A stretch of 64,000 bases of DNA, taken from NCBI RefSeq assembly GCF_022410465.1, contig NZ_JAJSON010000004.1, forward strand, positions 103,088-167,087, in the 5' to 3' direction. The position numbers and the translations under genes are program-made. The notes under the pieces were generated by a model that saw nothing but the letters and a program-made list of their open reading frames with translations, ran no database searches and had not been told where the DNA came from. The DNA comes from Christiangramia crocea (GTDB lineage: Bacteria; Bacteroidota; Bacteroidia; Flavobacteriales; Flavobacteriaceae). Below are positions 56,888 through 64,000 of the stretch, piece by piece (position 1 is the stretch's first letter; each line of letters opens with the position of its first letter).

Positions 56888-57565
56888 TTAGAACGAGGTG
56901 TCTAATTTAATATAATCCAGAAATTCTCTTCTTATTTCATTTTTTTTGAAAGCTCCTCCAAACTCACTGGTCACAGTACTGCTTTCAATATCCCTGATTC
57001 CCCTGCTGTTTACGCACAAATGCTTCGCATCAATAACGCAGGCAACATCTGGTGTGCCTAGCACATTTTGAAGTTCATGGACAATTTGCATTGTCATTCT
57101 CTCCTGAACCTGAGGTCGTTTTGCAAAATAGTCAACGATCCTGTTCATTTTTGAAAGCCCAACAACAGTCCCATTAGAGATATATGCCACATGGGCTTTT
57201 CCCACAATTGGCAGAAGGTGATGCTCGCAGGTAGAATAAACAGTGATATTTTTCTCTACCAGCATTTCACCGTATTTGTATTTGTTTTCAAAGGTAGAAG
57301 CCTTTGGTTTTCTCTTTGGATGCAGGCCAGAAAATACTTCGCTTACGAACATCTTAGCCACTCTTAAGGGAGTTCCTTTCAGGCTGTCATCGGTTAGGTC
57401 CAGACCCAACGTCTCCATGATATGCCTTACGTCTTCCCTAATAAGATCGATTTTTTCATTATCGCTCAGGTCGAACGCATCTTCTCTTAGCGGTGTATTA
57501 GCACTGCTTGCCGCATGGGCGTCACCCATTTCTTCGATTTCATTCAATATCTTATCTACTTTCAT
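56888..57565 (-). CDS. folE: GTP cyclohydrolase I
   Basis: 225 residues from ATG 57565 ([15 protein letters not shown]); a TTG four codons upstream is less likely. Converts GTP to dihydroneopterin triphosphate. Zinc ligands are in [20 protein letters not shown] and [32 protein letters not shown] is the family signature. Product feeds folate synthesis and, via QueD/QueE, queuosine. First gene of the minus-strand folE-cysS-yidD-lgt-DUF192 set. Confidence 0.97.
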   Translation of the reverse strand: MKVDKILNEIEEMGDAHAASSANTPLREDAFDLSDNEKIDLIREDVRHIMETLGLDLTDDSLKGTPLRVAKMFVSEVFSGLHPKRKPKASTFENKYKYGEMLVEKNITVYSTCEHHLLPIVGKAHVAYISNGTVVGLSKMNRIVDYFAKRPQVQERMTMQIVHELQNVLGTPDVACVIDAKHLCVNSRGIRDIESSTVTSEFGGAFKKNEIRREFLDYIKLDTSF

Positions 57566-57606
57566 GCTTTTTTGCAATAATAGTCGGTTTAAACCGTATT
57601 GGCTTG

Positions 57607-57614
57607 CAAAGATA
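57607..57614 (-). promoter_or_regulatory. -7 box (TAnnTTTG) of folE operon
   Basis: TATCTTTG on the minus strand, 42 bases upstream of the folE ATG. A -33 TTG is only found at 26-bp spacing, which is long. Confidence 0.5.
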
Positions 57615-57714
57615 CATATTTATAAGCTTTTAGCAGTATTCAAAATCAATTAGGCTATAAGACAGATGTGCTTTATATTTCATAATTTGCATAGACTTAT
57701 ATTGGAAAGTCTTA

Positions 57715-59556
57715 ATGAAGGTATTTCACACGCTAATAATAACTCTGCTTTTAAGTGGATTTTCCATAAATACAATGTATGGGCAGGGAGCTTTTTGTTC
57801 AGATATTGAACCTTTTTGTGCGGGCAGTGAAAGGCTTACTTTTCCAAATTCCAATAGTACTAACAGTTCTCAGATAAACGGGGAGGCCGGGCCATACTAT
57901 GGCTGTCTGGAAGAGCAGCCCTATCCTGCCTGGTTCTTTTTGCAAGTAGAAGAGCCGGGAGATCTCCGTTTTAGTATCTCTCAATATGAAAATGAAGATG
58001 GTAGTGGTGCTCCCCTTGATGTCGATTTTGTAGTTTGGGGACCTTTTGACAGGGGGGAAGAGTATTGTAATGCATCGGCTCTGAATGAGGCAAATCTTAT
58101 TGATTGTAGCTATCTCCCCGATGCCGTCGAAACGATGACGATTCCTGGCGCAATGGCGAATGAAGTCTATGTGGTCGTGATCACGAACTTTCAGCAACTT
58201 CCTGGATTCATATCGCTGGAGCAGACAAATGCCAGCGGAGGTTCCACAGATTGCTCTATATTGGACAGTGATCTCGGCGATAATATTGTAGTATGTGATG
58301 ATGATGAATATATTCTGGACGGAACTACCGATGAAGCTGAAATTTATGAATGGTATGTTTATAATGATAATACCTCGGAATATGAGCAGATTCTGGGAGA
58401 AGACGGTCCAACTTTAACTGTGACCCAGTCCGGAGATTACAGGCTGGTGGTAAAAGACCTGGTGGGAGCAAGTAGCGATCAGGATGATGTAACGGTCACT
58501 TTTTATGAAAGTCCGGAGATCGGCGAGGTTTTAAATCTTTCAACCTGTGCAGAATCTGATAATTTTATAGATCTTACTCAAACTGCTCCCGAGCTTATAG
58601 CGCCTAATGTAAATCAAAATGATTTCAGAGTTGTTTATTATGAAAGTACTGAAGCCGTTGAAAATAATGAACCGATTACGCAACCTGGTTCGTTCGCTTT
58701 TCAATCCGGACTTGTTATCTATGCCAGGGTCGAACATATAGAAAGCGGCTGTCTTTCTGAGACTGAACAGTTTGAATTGGCTACGTTTGATTTCCCGGAT
58801 TATCAGTTGCCGGAAATCACTATTTTTTGTGTAAATGCCGGTAATACTCCCGTGAGCGCAGTCACTTTAGGTGTCGATCTGGGAGCAGATTACACTTATG
58901 AGTGGAGTGACGGTACCAATATTATAAGTACAAATGCTATACTTACATTGAACGATATTCCTCTTACAGAAACTATAAACCTAAATTTAAGTCATTCTAT
59001 CTCGGGCTGTGAAAGGGAGTTTAGTACAATACCCGTGGCGGTATCCAGGCCAGGTTCGGTTTCGATTTCAATTACAGGTTCCGATTTTGGGGATGGATAT
59101 ACGGTGACGGCGACTGCTGAGGAAATTATTGGGGAGGATTATGCCGGTTTAGAATACAGACTGGATAACAATAACTGGCAGGAATCTAATATTTTTAACC
59201 AGGTACCTCCTGGAAACCATGTTGTAAGTGTACGGGAGACCAATGGCTGCGGCGAGACCACAAGTGAAAGTTTCTTTTTGGTGGGCTATCCCCGTTTCTT
59301 CACTCCAAATTCTGATGGTTACAATGACACCTGGAACCTGATAAGTAATAATGACATTACTATAAAAAGACTGTACGTCTTTGATAGGTACGGCAAACTT
59401 ATTCATCAGCTTGACCCAAGAGGAATTAAAGGCTGGGATGGAACCTATAACGGCAGAGATCTACCAGCCGATGATTATTGGTTTAAGGTGGAATTTATTG
59501 ATCAAAAAACCGGGGAACATCGGGAATATATGTCAAATTTCACTCTGAAGAGATAA
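57715..59556 (+). CDS. secreted protein with T9SS type B (gliding-motility CTD) sorting domain
   Basis: 613 residues. Signal peptide at about 1-23 (ending MYGQG). The N-terminal region has FCSDIEPFCAGSERLTFPNS and several Cys pairs, then Ig/PKD-like beta modules (about 170-530). The end is the type B C-terminal signal: YPRFFTPNSDGYNDTWNLIS, IKRLYVFDRYGKLIHQL, GWDGTYNGRDLPADDYWF and the last strand REYMSNFTLKR. This marks it for export by the type IX system and surface attachment or release. An adhesin-like role is plausible but unproven. Divergent from folE. Confidence 0.92.
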   Translation: MKVFHTLIITLLLSGFSINTMYGQGAFCSDIEPFCAGSERLTFPNSNSTNSSQINGEAGPYYGCLEEQPYPAWFFLQVEEPGDLRFSISQYENEDGSGAPLDVDFVVWGPFDRGEEYCNASALNEANLIDCSYLPDAVETMTIPGAMANEVYVVVITNFQQLPGFISLEQTNASGGSTDCSILDSDLGDNIVVCDDDEYILDGTTDEAEIYEWYVYNDNTSEYEQILGEDGPTLTVTQSGDYRLVVKDLVGASSDQDDVTVTFYESPEIGEVLNLSTCAESDNFIDLTQTAPELIAPNVNQNDFRVVYYESTEAVENNEPITQPGSFAFQSGLVIYARVEHIESGCLSETEQFELATFDFPDYQLPEITIFCVNAGNTPVSAVTLGVDLGADYTYEWSDGTNIISTNAILTLNDIPLTETINLNLSHSISGCEREFSTIPVAVSRPGSVSISITGSDFGDGYTVTATAEEIIGEDYAGLEYRLDNNNWQESNIFNQVPPGNHVVSVRETNGCGETTSESFFLVGYPRFFTPNSDGYNDTWNLISNNDITIKRLYVFDRYGKLIHQLDPRGIKGWDGTYNGRDLPADDYWFKVEFIDQKTGEHREYMSNFTLKR

Positions 59557-59597
59557 CAAAGAGCCAATGACGGATCTTTGTTTACTTCGGTTTCTTT

Positions 59598-61103
59598 TTA
59601 TAAGCCAAAACTAACTGAAAATATGACTTTTGAAAGATCCCGATCAAACCTTATTGGATCTGTAAGTCCGGTATTTAATATTGGCGTATTTTGCTCATAA
59701 TTTGCGAAGCTGTATGCCAGATCAAGATTTACACTCCCAAAATTATAACCTATTCCGCCAGTGTAGCCGGTAAGGTCTCCAACACGGGTATCATTCTTAA
59801 AAGGACTTTCCTCAAATCTGTAACCAGCTCTAAGACTGAAATCAGAAATTCGGTATTCCCCTCCAAACTTATATGTAGATGCTGCCTTCATATTTTCGGA
59901 AATTTCCCTATTCAGGTTTTGATAGCTTAAATCGGTTTCAGGCTTGAATTTCATATTGGAATAATCTTTCCTGCTGTAATCAAAGCTTATAAGCCCCTGT
60001 TTTCCGAAGAGATATGCGATACTTCCGGTTAATTTTGAAGGAATTTGCAGGCGGTATTCAGGATAAACATTTAAAATGTTAGGCGCTATGGTTACAAATT
60101 CATCCTGTAGACTGTTGGTTTCAAGATACTGGGTGGTCTCTTCTCTTATATCGAACCAGATTGGGGAATCGTAGGTGATACCAAGTCTAAGGCTTTCATT
60201 GATTTTGGCAATTCCTCCCAGCTGGAAAGAAAATCCCTCTCCATTAGTGCTCAGGTTGTTTCCAAAGTAAACTTCGGTGGTCTCACTTCCAGAATTATTA
60301 TTGAACTCACTAAGTTCTGTTGAATTTTCATAATTGATAAAATGGGTATTCAGGTTCAATCCAAGGTAAAGGAAATCCTTATACTGGGTAGCCGCATTGA
60401 AAGTAAGTTTTCCATTTAGCCCGGTTGCGGCATAGTTATAACGCTGGTCAAAGTTTCCTGGTGCGATGAGTGAAAAATAATCAGAGTTGGCTGGGTCGTC
60501 CATTTCGGCTTCAATTACATATCCCTGGTACCCCAGGAACGCCTGTTGAACCGGGAAGCCATAATTTTCACCCAAAAAAGAATACAGGTCAGAGATGCTT
60601 TCATCATCTCTAAGCTGAAGAAGATCCAGCTCCACACCGTCAGCATAATTCAAAAAATACTGGTCTATGGAATTTGAAGAAGTACCTCTTACCACATAAT
60701 TTTCTTCATAATTAGAGGTGGAATTGTAATTTAAGCCCAGGGAAAATTTTCTCCAGTTACTGTCTCCAGTGCTCCTGAATACAAAAACACCGCCAAGGTT
60801 GCCCAGATCAAATTCAGAATTTTCGCTTACCGAACTCCCGTTATTATAAAGTATGCTATTGTCTAAATTTCTGTATCCTAAACTTACCGAAGCGCTGCTG
60901 GATAAAAATACAGCTGAAGAAGCCGGGTTTAATGAAATTGCAGACAGGTCTCCGCCCAATGCGCCAAAAGCTCCGCTCATGCCCACGAATCTTGCAGTTC
61001 CTGATAGTTCACTTGAAGAATATCTGTAAGCGTCATTCAGGTCCTGTGCCTCAACTGAGCTTATGACTGTAAAAAAGACTAATAGAGATAATATTCTTTT
61101 CAT
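59598..61103 (-). CDS. OmpP1/FadL-like outer membrane protein
   Basis: 501 residues, signal peptide at about 1-19. The N-terminal FVGMSGAFGALGGDLSAISL and NPASSAVFLSSSASVSLGYR are the plug-like segment found in FadL/OmpP1 transporters for hydrophobic compounds. Many beta strands follow, including LRAGYRFEESPFKNDTRVGD and YTGGIGYNFGSVNLDLAYSF, and the final residue pattern VIFSVSFGL suits BAM recognition. The substrate is unknown; it may be a hydrocarbon or fatty-acid channel. Confidence 0.85.
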   Translation of the reverse strand: MKRILSLLVFFTVISSVEAQDLNDAYRYSSSELSGTARFVGMSGAFGALGGDLSAISLNPASSAVFLSSSASVSLGYRNLDNSILYNNGSSVSENSEFDLGNLGGVFVFRSTGDSNWRKFSLGLNYNSTSNYEENYVVRGTSSNSIDQYFLNYADGVELDLLQLRDDESISDLYSFLGENYGFPVQQAFLGYQGYVIEAEMDDPANSDYFSLIAPGNFDQRYNYAATGLNGKLTFNAATQYKDFLYLGLNLNTHFINYENSTELSEFNNNSGSETTEVYFGNNLSTNGEGFSFQLGGIAKINESLRLGITYDSPIWFDIREETTQYLETNSLQDEFVTIAPNILNVYPEYRLQIPSKLTGSIAYLFGKQGLISFDYSRKDYSNMKFKPETDLSYQNLNREISENMKAASTYKFGGEYRISDFSLRAGYRFEESPFKNDTRVGDLTGYTGGIGYNFGSVNLDLAYSFANYEQNTPILNTGLTDPIRFDRDLSKVIFSVSFGL

Positions 61104-61122
61104 GATAATTTGATTTTCGATT

Positions 61123-61164
61123 AAAAAAAAACCCTACAAGCGCATCTGCCTGTAAGGTTTTTTT
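61123..61164 (-). terminator. terminator after the Tyr/Gly-rich lipoprotein gene
   Basis: Imperfect stem ACCCTACAAG with CTGTAAGGTT, flanked by an A-tract (61123-61130) and a T-tract (61158-61164). The arms contain mismatches, so the call is moderate. On the minus strand it lies right after the 61179 stop. Confidence 0.65.
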
Positions 61165-61178
61165 AAATTTTTTCTTTA

Positions 61179-62276
61179 TTACTGAATTCCTCCGCGACCA
61201 CCTCTGGAAGATCTTCCGCCAGAGCTTCTTGTTGTCCCTGAACTTCTGCTGGAACTACTTGAGCTTCTTGTAGTAGATGATCTGGTAGAAGAAGAATTAC
61301 TTCTTCTGGATGGTGCAGACCTGTATGTCCTGTTGGTGTTTTGGGAAGAGCGCTGGTAAACCGGAGAACTGTTTCTGCTTCTGTTGTAATCGTAGGATCT
61401 TGAAGATTCGGTTCTACGATTGGTTCTGGTATAAATTCTTCGATCGTTATCATTGTTTGCGCTGCTTCTTACCCGGGAAGTTCCATCTGATGACCTCGAA
61501 TTTCTTATTGCTCTTATACTTCTGGAGTAAGAAGAATTTCGAGAAGAAACGCTTCTGCGGTTTTCGCCGTCAGAATAATAAACGGTTGAATTTCTTCTTC
61601 CCTGGTTATATGCAATACGATCATTATAGCGGTATGGATGGTGGTATCCGTAGTAATTACCATAATAAGGATTATAATAACCACCATAATAGTGACCAAA
61701 TCCAAATCCAAAGCCTATGTTCCAGTAAGATCCGTAACCATAGGCTATCGGACCACCCCAGTAACTATGTCGCCAGTATGGTCCATACCAATATGGGTTA
61801 TACCATGGGTCATAAAATCCTCCATAATAAAAAGGAAAGTGTTGATAAGCCCATCCATATCTCCATGGGGAATAAAAGCCATCATTATAAATGTTTATGG
61901 TATAGCTATCCGGATCATCCCCCCAGGGAGCGTTTCCGCCTACATAGGCTACATCGCCACCAACATCATTGTAATTTTCATACCCGTCATTAGAAGTATA
62001 GCTTTCGACATCGGTAAAAACATCACTTTCAAGGACTTCTCCAACCATTTCAGACTGCTGGGCGAAAAGATTCTTATAATAGTTACTGTTGTTATTCGGC
62101 TTAACCTCTGTAGTTTGTGGCTCTTCCTGTTCCCAGATTCCAGGTCGGGACTCACCATAGATTCCATCAGCCTCATAACCGGAATACTGATATGAGCCGC
62201 ATGAAACCATAGCGAACAGAACCACCGGAATGAACAGGAGGTTCAATTTATTCTGTATTATGTAATAAAGTTTCAT
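61179..62276 (-). CDS. low-complexity Tyr/Gly- and Ser/Arg-rich lipoprotein
   Basis: 365 residues. The signal peptide ends in a lipobox (FAMVSCGSYQY, Cys near 26). After an acidic, Asn-rich stretch the middle (about 125-215) is packed with Tyr, Gly, Trp, Pro and His, e.g. PFYYGGFYDPWYNPYWYGPY and FGFGFGHYYGGYYNPYYGNY. The C-terminal third is Ser/Arg/Thr-rich and ends SSGGRSSRGGRGGIQ. No enzyme motif. Similar repetitive lipoproteins occur in Flavobacteriia without known function. The bias makes frame-shadow ORFs on the other strand, which I do not count. Confidence 0.85.
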   Translation of the reverse strand: MKLYYIIQNKLNLLFIPVVLFAMVSCGSYQYSGYEADGIYGESRPGIWEQEEPQTTEVKPNNNSNYYKNLFAQQSEMVGEVLESDVFTDVESYTSNDGYENYNDVGGDVAYVGGNAPWGDDPDSYTINIYNDGFYSPWRYGWAYQHFPFYYGGFYDPWYNPYWYGPYWRHSYWGGPIAYGYGSYWNIGFGFGFGHYYGGYYNPYYGNYYGYHHPYRYNDRIAYNQGRRNSTVYYSDGENRRSVSSRNSSYSRSIRAIRNSRSSDGTSRVRSSANNDNDRRIYTRTNRRTESSRSYDYNRSRNSSPVYQRSSQNTNRTYRSAPSRRSNSSSTRSSTTRSSSSSSRSSGTTRSSGGRSSRGGRGGIQ

Positions 62277-62291
62277 TGGTAATTCTTTTTA

Positions 62292-62322
62292 TTGTTGGGC
62301 ATGCTAAAAATAGTTAGTTTTG
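62292..62322 (+). promoter_or_regulatory. proS promoter (TTG-N20-TAGTTTTG)
   Basis: TTG at 62292-62294 and TAGTTTTG at 62315-62322, 20 bp apart, a full consensus match about 60 bases before the proS ATG. Confidence 0.65.
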
Positions 62323-62382
62323 CCCGAACGGTTAGTACGATTACGTATTAAAAGATACAAGTTTTATGCCAAATAACAAGAA

Positions 62383-63861
62383 ATGGGTAAGAATCTAACA
62401 AAGCGAAGCGAAGACTATTCCAGGTGGTATAACGAACTGGTTGTAAAGGCTGATATGGCTGAAAACTCTGCTGTGCGAGGCTGTATGGTGATCAAGCCAT
62501 ATGGCTTTGCGATATGGGAGAAAATGCAGGCCGAATTGGACCGGATGTTCAAGGAGACGGGGCATCAGAATGCCTATTTTCCCCTATTCGTTCCCAAGAG
62601 CCTTTTTGAGGCCGAGGAAAAGAATGCCGAAGGTTTTGCAAAGGAGTGTGCTGTGGTTACTCATTATCGTTTGAAGAATGATCCGGACAATCCCGGTAAA
62701 CTTAAGGTGGATCCTGAGGCTAAACTGGAGGAAGAGCTGGTGGTAAGACCGACCTCTGAAGCGGTTATCTGGAATACTTATAAGAACTGGATTCAGTCAT
62801 ACAGGGATCTGCCAATAAAGGTGAACCAATGGGCTAATGTGGTTAGATGGGAGATGAGAACAAGGCTTTTCCTTAGAACATCTGAATTCCTCTGGCAGGA
62901 AGGCCATACTGCCCACGAAACAAAAGAAGAGGCACTTCAGGAAACTGAACTGATGAATGATATTTATGCTGAATTCGCCGAGAATTTTATGGCTATTCCG
63001 GTAGTTAAGGGAAGTAAGACCGAAAATGAAAGGTTTGCCGGGGCTCTTGAAACATACTGTATTGAGGCTTTAATGCAGGATGGGAAAGCATTACAGGCCG
63101 GAACTTCTCATTTTCTAGGTCAGAATTTTGCCAAAGCCTTTGATGTGAAATTTGCCACTAAAGAGGGAGGTCTGGAGTATGTTTGGGCGACTTCATGGGG
63201 AGTTTCAACAAGGTTGATAGGTGCTCTTATTATGACCCATAGTGATGATAATGGTCTGGTGCTTCCTCCTAATCTTGCGCCTATCCAGGTGGTGATCGTG
63301 CCAATTTATAAAGGAGAGGAACAGTTAGAACAGATATCTGAAGTGGCTAATAAACTGGTGAAAGACCTGAGGGCTTTGGGCGTATCAGTAAAATACGATG
63401 ATAGAGACACGCAGAAGCCGGGATGGAAATTTGCCCAGTATGAGTTGCAGGGAGTGCCGGTCAGGCTGGCAATAGGACCCAAGGATCTTGAAAAAGGAAC
63501 GGTTGAGCTTGCAAGAAGGGATACTCTTACCAAAGAATTCGTAGACCAAGATAAAGTTGTGGAAAAAGTAAGGTCTTTAATGACTGAAATTCAGGATGCG
63601 CTTTTTGAGAAGGCAAAATCTTTCAGGGATGAACATATAACTGAAGTTGATTCTTTTGATGAATTCAAAAAAGTGCTAAAGCAAAAAGGAGGTTTTATTT
63701 CAGCGCATTGGGATGGTACTCCGGAGACTGAAAATAAGATCAAAGCACTTACGAAAGCTACCATAAGATGTATTCCTTTTAACAGGAAGAATGAGGTGGG
63801 AGAGTGCGTATTAACTGGGAAACCTTCCGAAGGGAGAGTGTTATTTGCCAAGGCCTATTAA
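62383..63861 (+). CDS. proS: prolyl-tRNA synthetase (archaeal/eukaryal-type, ProS type 3)
   Basis: 492 residues, class II synthetase. Short form without the bacterial editing insertion: motif 2 region [24 protein letters not shown] sequence, [12 protein letters not shown], then [19 protein letters not shown] and motif 3 [20 protein letters not shown]. The C-terminus has the extra zinc/anticodon-domain extension of type 3 enzymes, ending [10 protein letters not shown]. Type 3 ProS is normal in Bacteroidota. tRNA-Glu follows. Confidence 0.96.
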   Translation: MGKNLTKRSEDYSRWYNELVVKADMAENSAVRGCMVIKPYGFAIWEKMQAELDRMFKETGHQNAYFPLFVPKSLFEAEEKNAEGFAKECAVVTHYRLKNDPDNPGKLKVDPEAKLEEELVVRPTSEAVIWNTYKNWIQSYRDLPIKVNQWANVVRWEMRTRLFLRTSEFLWQEGHTAHETKEEALQETELMNDIYAEFAENFMAIPVVKGSKTENERFAGALETYCIEALMQDGKALQAGTSHFLGQNFAKAFDVKFATKEGGLEYVWATSWGVSTRLIGALIMTHSDDNGLVLPPNLAPIQVVIVPIYKGEEQLEQISEVANKLVKDLRALGVSVKYDDRDTQKPGWKFAQYELQGVPVRLAIGPKDLEKGTVELARRDTLTKEFVDQDKVVEKVRSLMTEIQDALFEKAKSFRDEHITEVDSFDEFKKVLKQKGGFISAHWDGTPETENKIKALTKATIRCIPFNRKNEVGECVLTGKPSEGRVLFAKAY

Positions 63862-63887
63862 AAATTTTAAAAAATTTTGATCAACAT

Positions 63888-63917
63888 TTGCGGCATTAAA
63901 AAATAGTTGTATTTTTG
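63888..63917 (+). promoter_or_regulatory. tRNA-Glu promoter (TTG-N19-TATTTTTG)
   Basis: TTG at 63888-63890 and TATTTTTG at 63910-63917 with 19-bp spacing: the best consensus promoter in the window. The tRNA begins 22 bases later. Confidence 0.7.
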
Positions 63918-63939
63918 CATCCGCATTTGAAACAAAAAT

Positions 63940-64000
63940 GGTCCGTTCGTCTAGGGGTTAGGACGCCAGGTTTTCATCCTGGTAACAGGGGTTCGATTCC
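63940..64000 (+). tRNA. tRNA-Glu (anticodon TTC), 3' end cut by window
   Basis: Acceptor 5' strand GGTCCGT, D-arm CGTCTAGGGGTTAGGACG, anticodon stem-loop CCAGG-TTTTCAT-CCTGG with anticodon TTC, then AACAGGGGTTCGATTCC of the T-arm at the window end. About 61 of ~75 nt are present. The acceptor 3' strand lies beyond the edge. Confidence 0.95.

Noticed and set aside
61310..62195. Two long plus-strand frames opposite the 61179-62276 gene
   Set aside because: They arise from the biased Tyr/Gly/Ser/Arg codons of the minus-strand lipoprotein and have implausible His/Tyr/Ile-rich composition.

Overview
The window is ordinary chromosomal DNA from a member of the Bacteroidota, almost certainly family Flavobacteriaceae. 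A Gramella/Christiangramia-like genus is my guess, not something the sequence proves. The evidence is AT-rich DNA, the gliding-motility genes gldB and gldC, a secreted protein with a type IX secretion (T9SS) C-terminal domain, a very long FtsZ, a fused SecDF, and repeated Bacteroidota promoters of the form TTG-N17..23-TAnnTTTG. It is gene-dense, with no rRNA, phage, IS element, CRISPR or recognisable defence island.

Layout. 1-3.7 kb: a truncated SDR/DUF2867 gene, a small membrane protein, a hypothetical gene and argS. 3.7-11 kb: a large uncharacterised cysteine-rich protein, ffh, folD, a REP-like palindromic repeat, then a minus-strand set (DUF1232, AI-2E-type permease, VOC protein, rluF). 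11-13.5 kb: an ECF sigma factor, a likely anti-sigma factor and an outer-membrane-type protein. 13.6-20.3 kb: dnaG, an orphan LuxR-type regulator, nadE divergent from gldB-gldC-hypothetical, then engB and an alpha/beta hydrolase. 20.3-36.1 kb: the division and cell wall (dcw) cluster mraZ-rsmH-ftsL-ftsI-murE-mraY-murD-ftsW-murG-murC-ftsQ-ftsA-ftsZ, all on + and tightly packed, without murF, murB or ddl. 36.2-43.8 kb: a small membrane protein, a lipoprotein next to a frameshifted lipoprotein remnant, a HerA/YjgR-type ATPase, an LD-carboxypeptidase, a PBP4-type carboxypeptidase, an M14 peptidase and queE. 43.8-53.7 kb: a DUF2911 protein, asnB, gyrB, a DUF6588-like protein, mdh and secDF. 53.7-57.6 kb: a minus-strand operon folE-cysS-yidD-lgt-DUF192. 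57.7-64 kb: a T9SS cargo protein, a FadL-like outer membrane protein, an unusual Tyr/Gly- and Ser/Arg-rich lipoprotein, proS and the start of tRNA-Glu at the window edge.

How it works together. Most genes serve growth: peptidoglycan precursor synthesis and septation (dcw cluster, PBP4, LD-carboxypeptidase), protein export and lipoprotein maturation (ffh, secDF, yidD, lgt), translation (argS, cysS, proS, tRNA-Glu, rluF), replication (dnaG, gyrB) and cofactor synthesis (folD, folE, queE, nadE). I did not find a convincing new multi-gene system. The points most worth checking are: a DnaG lacking all four zinc ligands; a NarL-type regulator with Glu at the phosphorylation site; two oppositely oriented sets of 10-bp-phased GTGG boxes before mraZ; the uncharacterised 597-residue protein; the REP-like palindrome; a gene decayed across three frames; and a queE promoter implying a leaderless mRNA.
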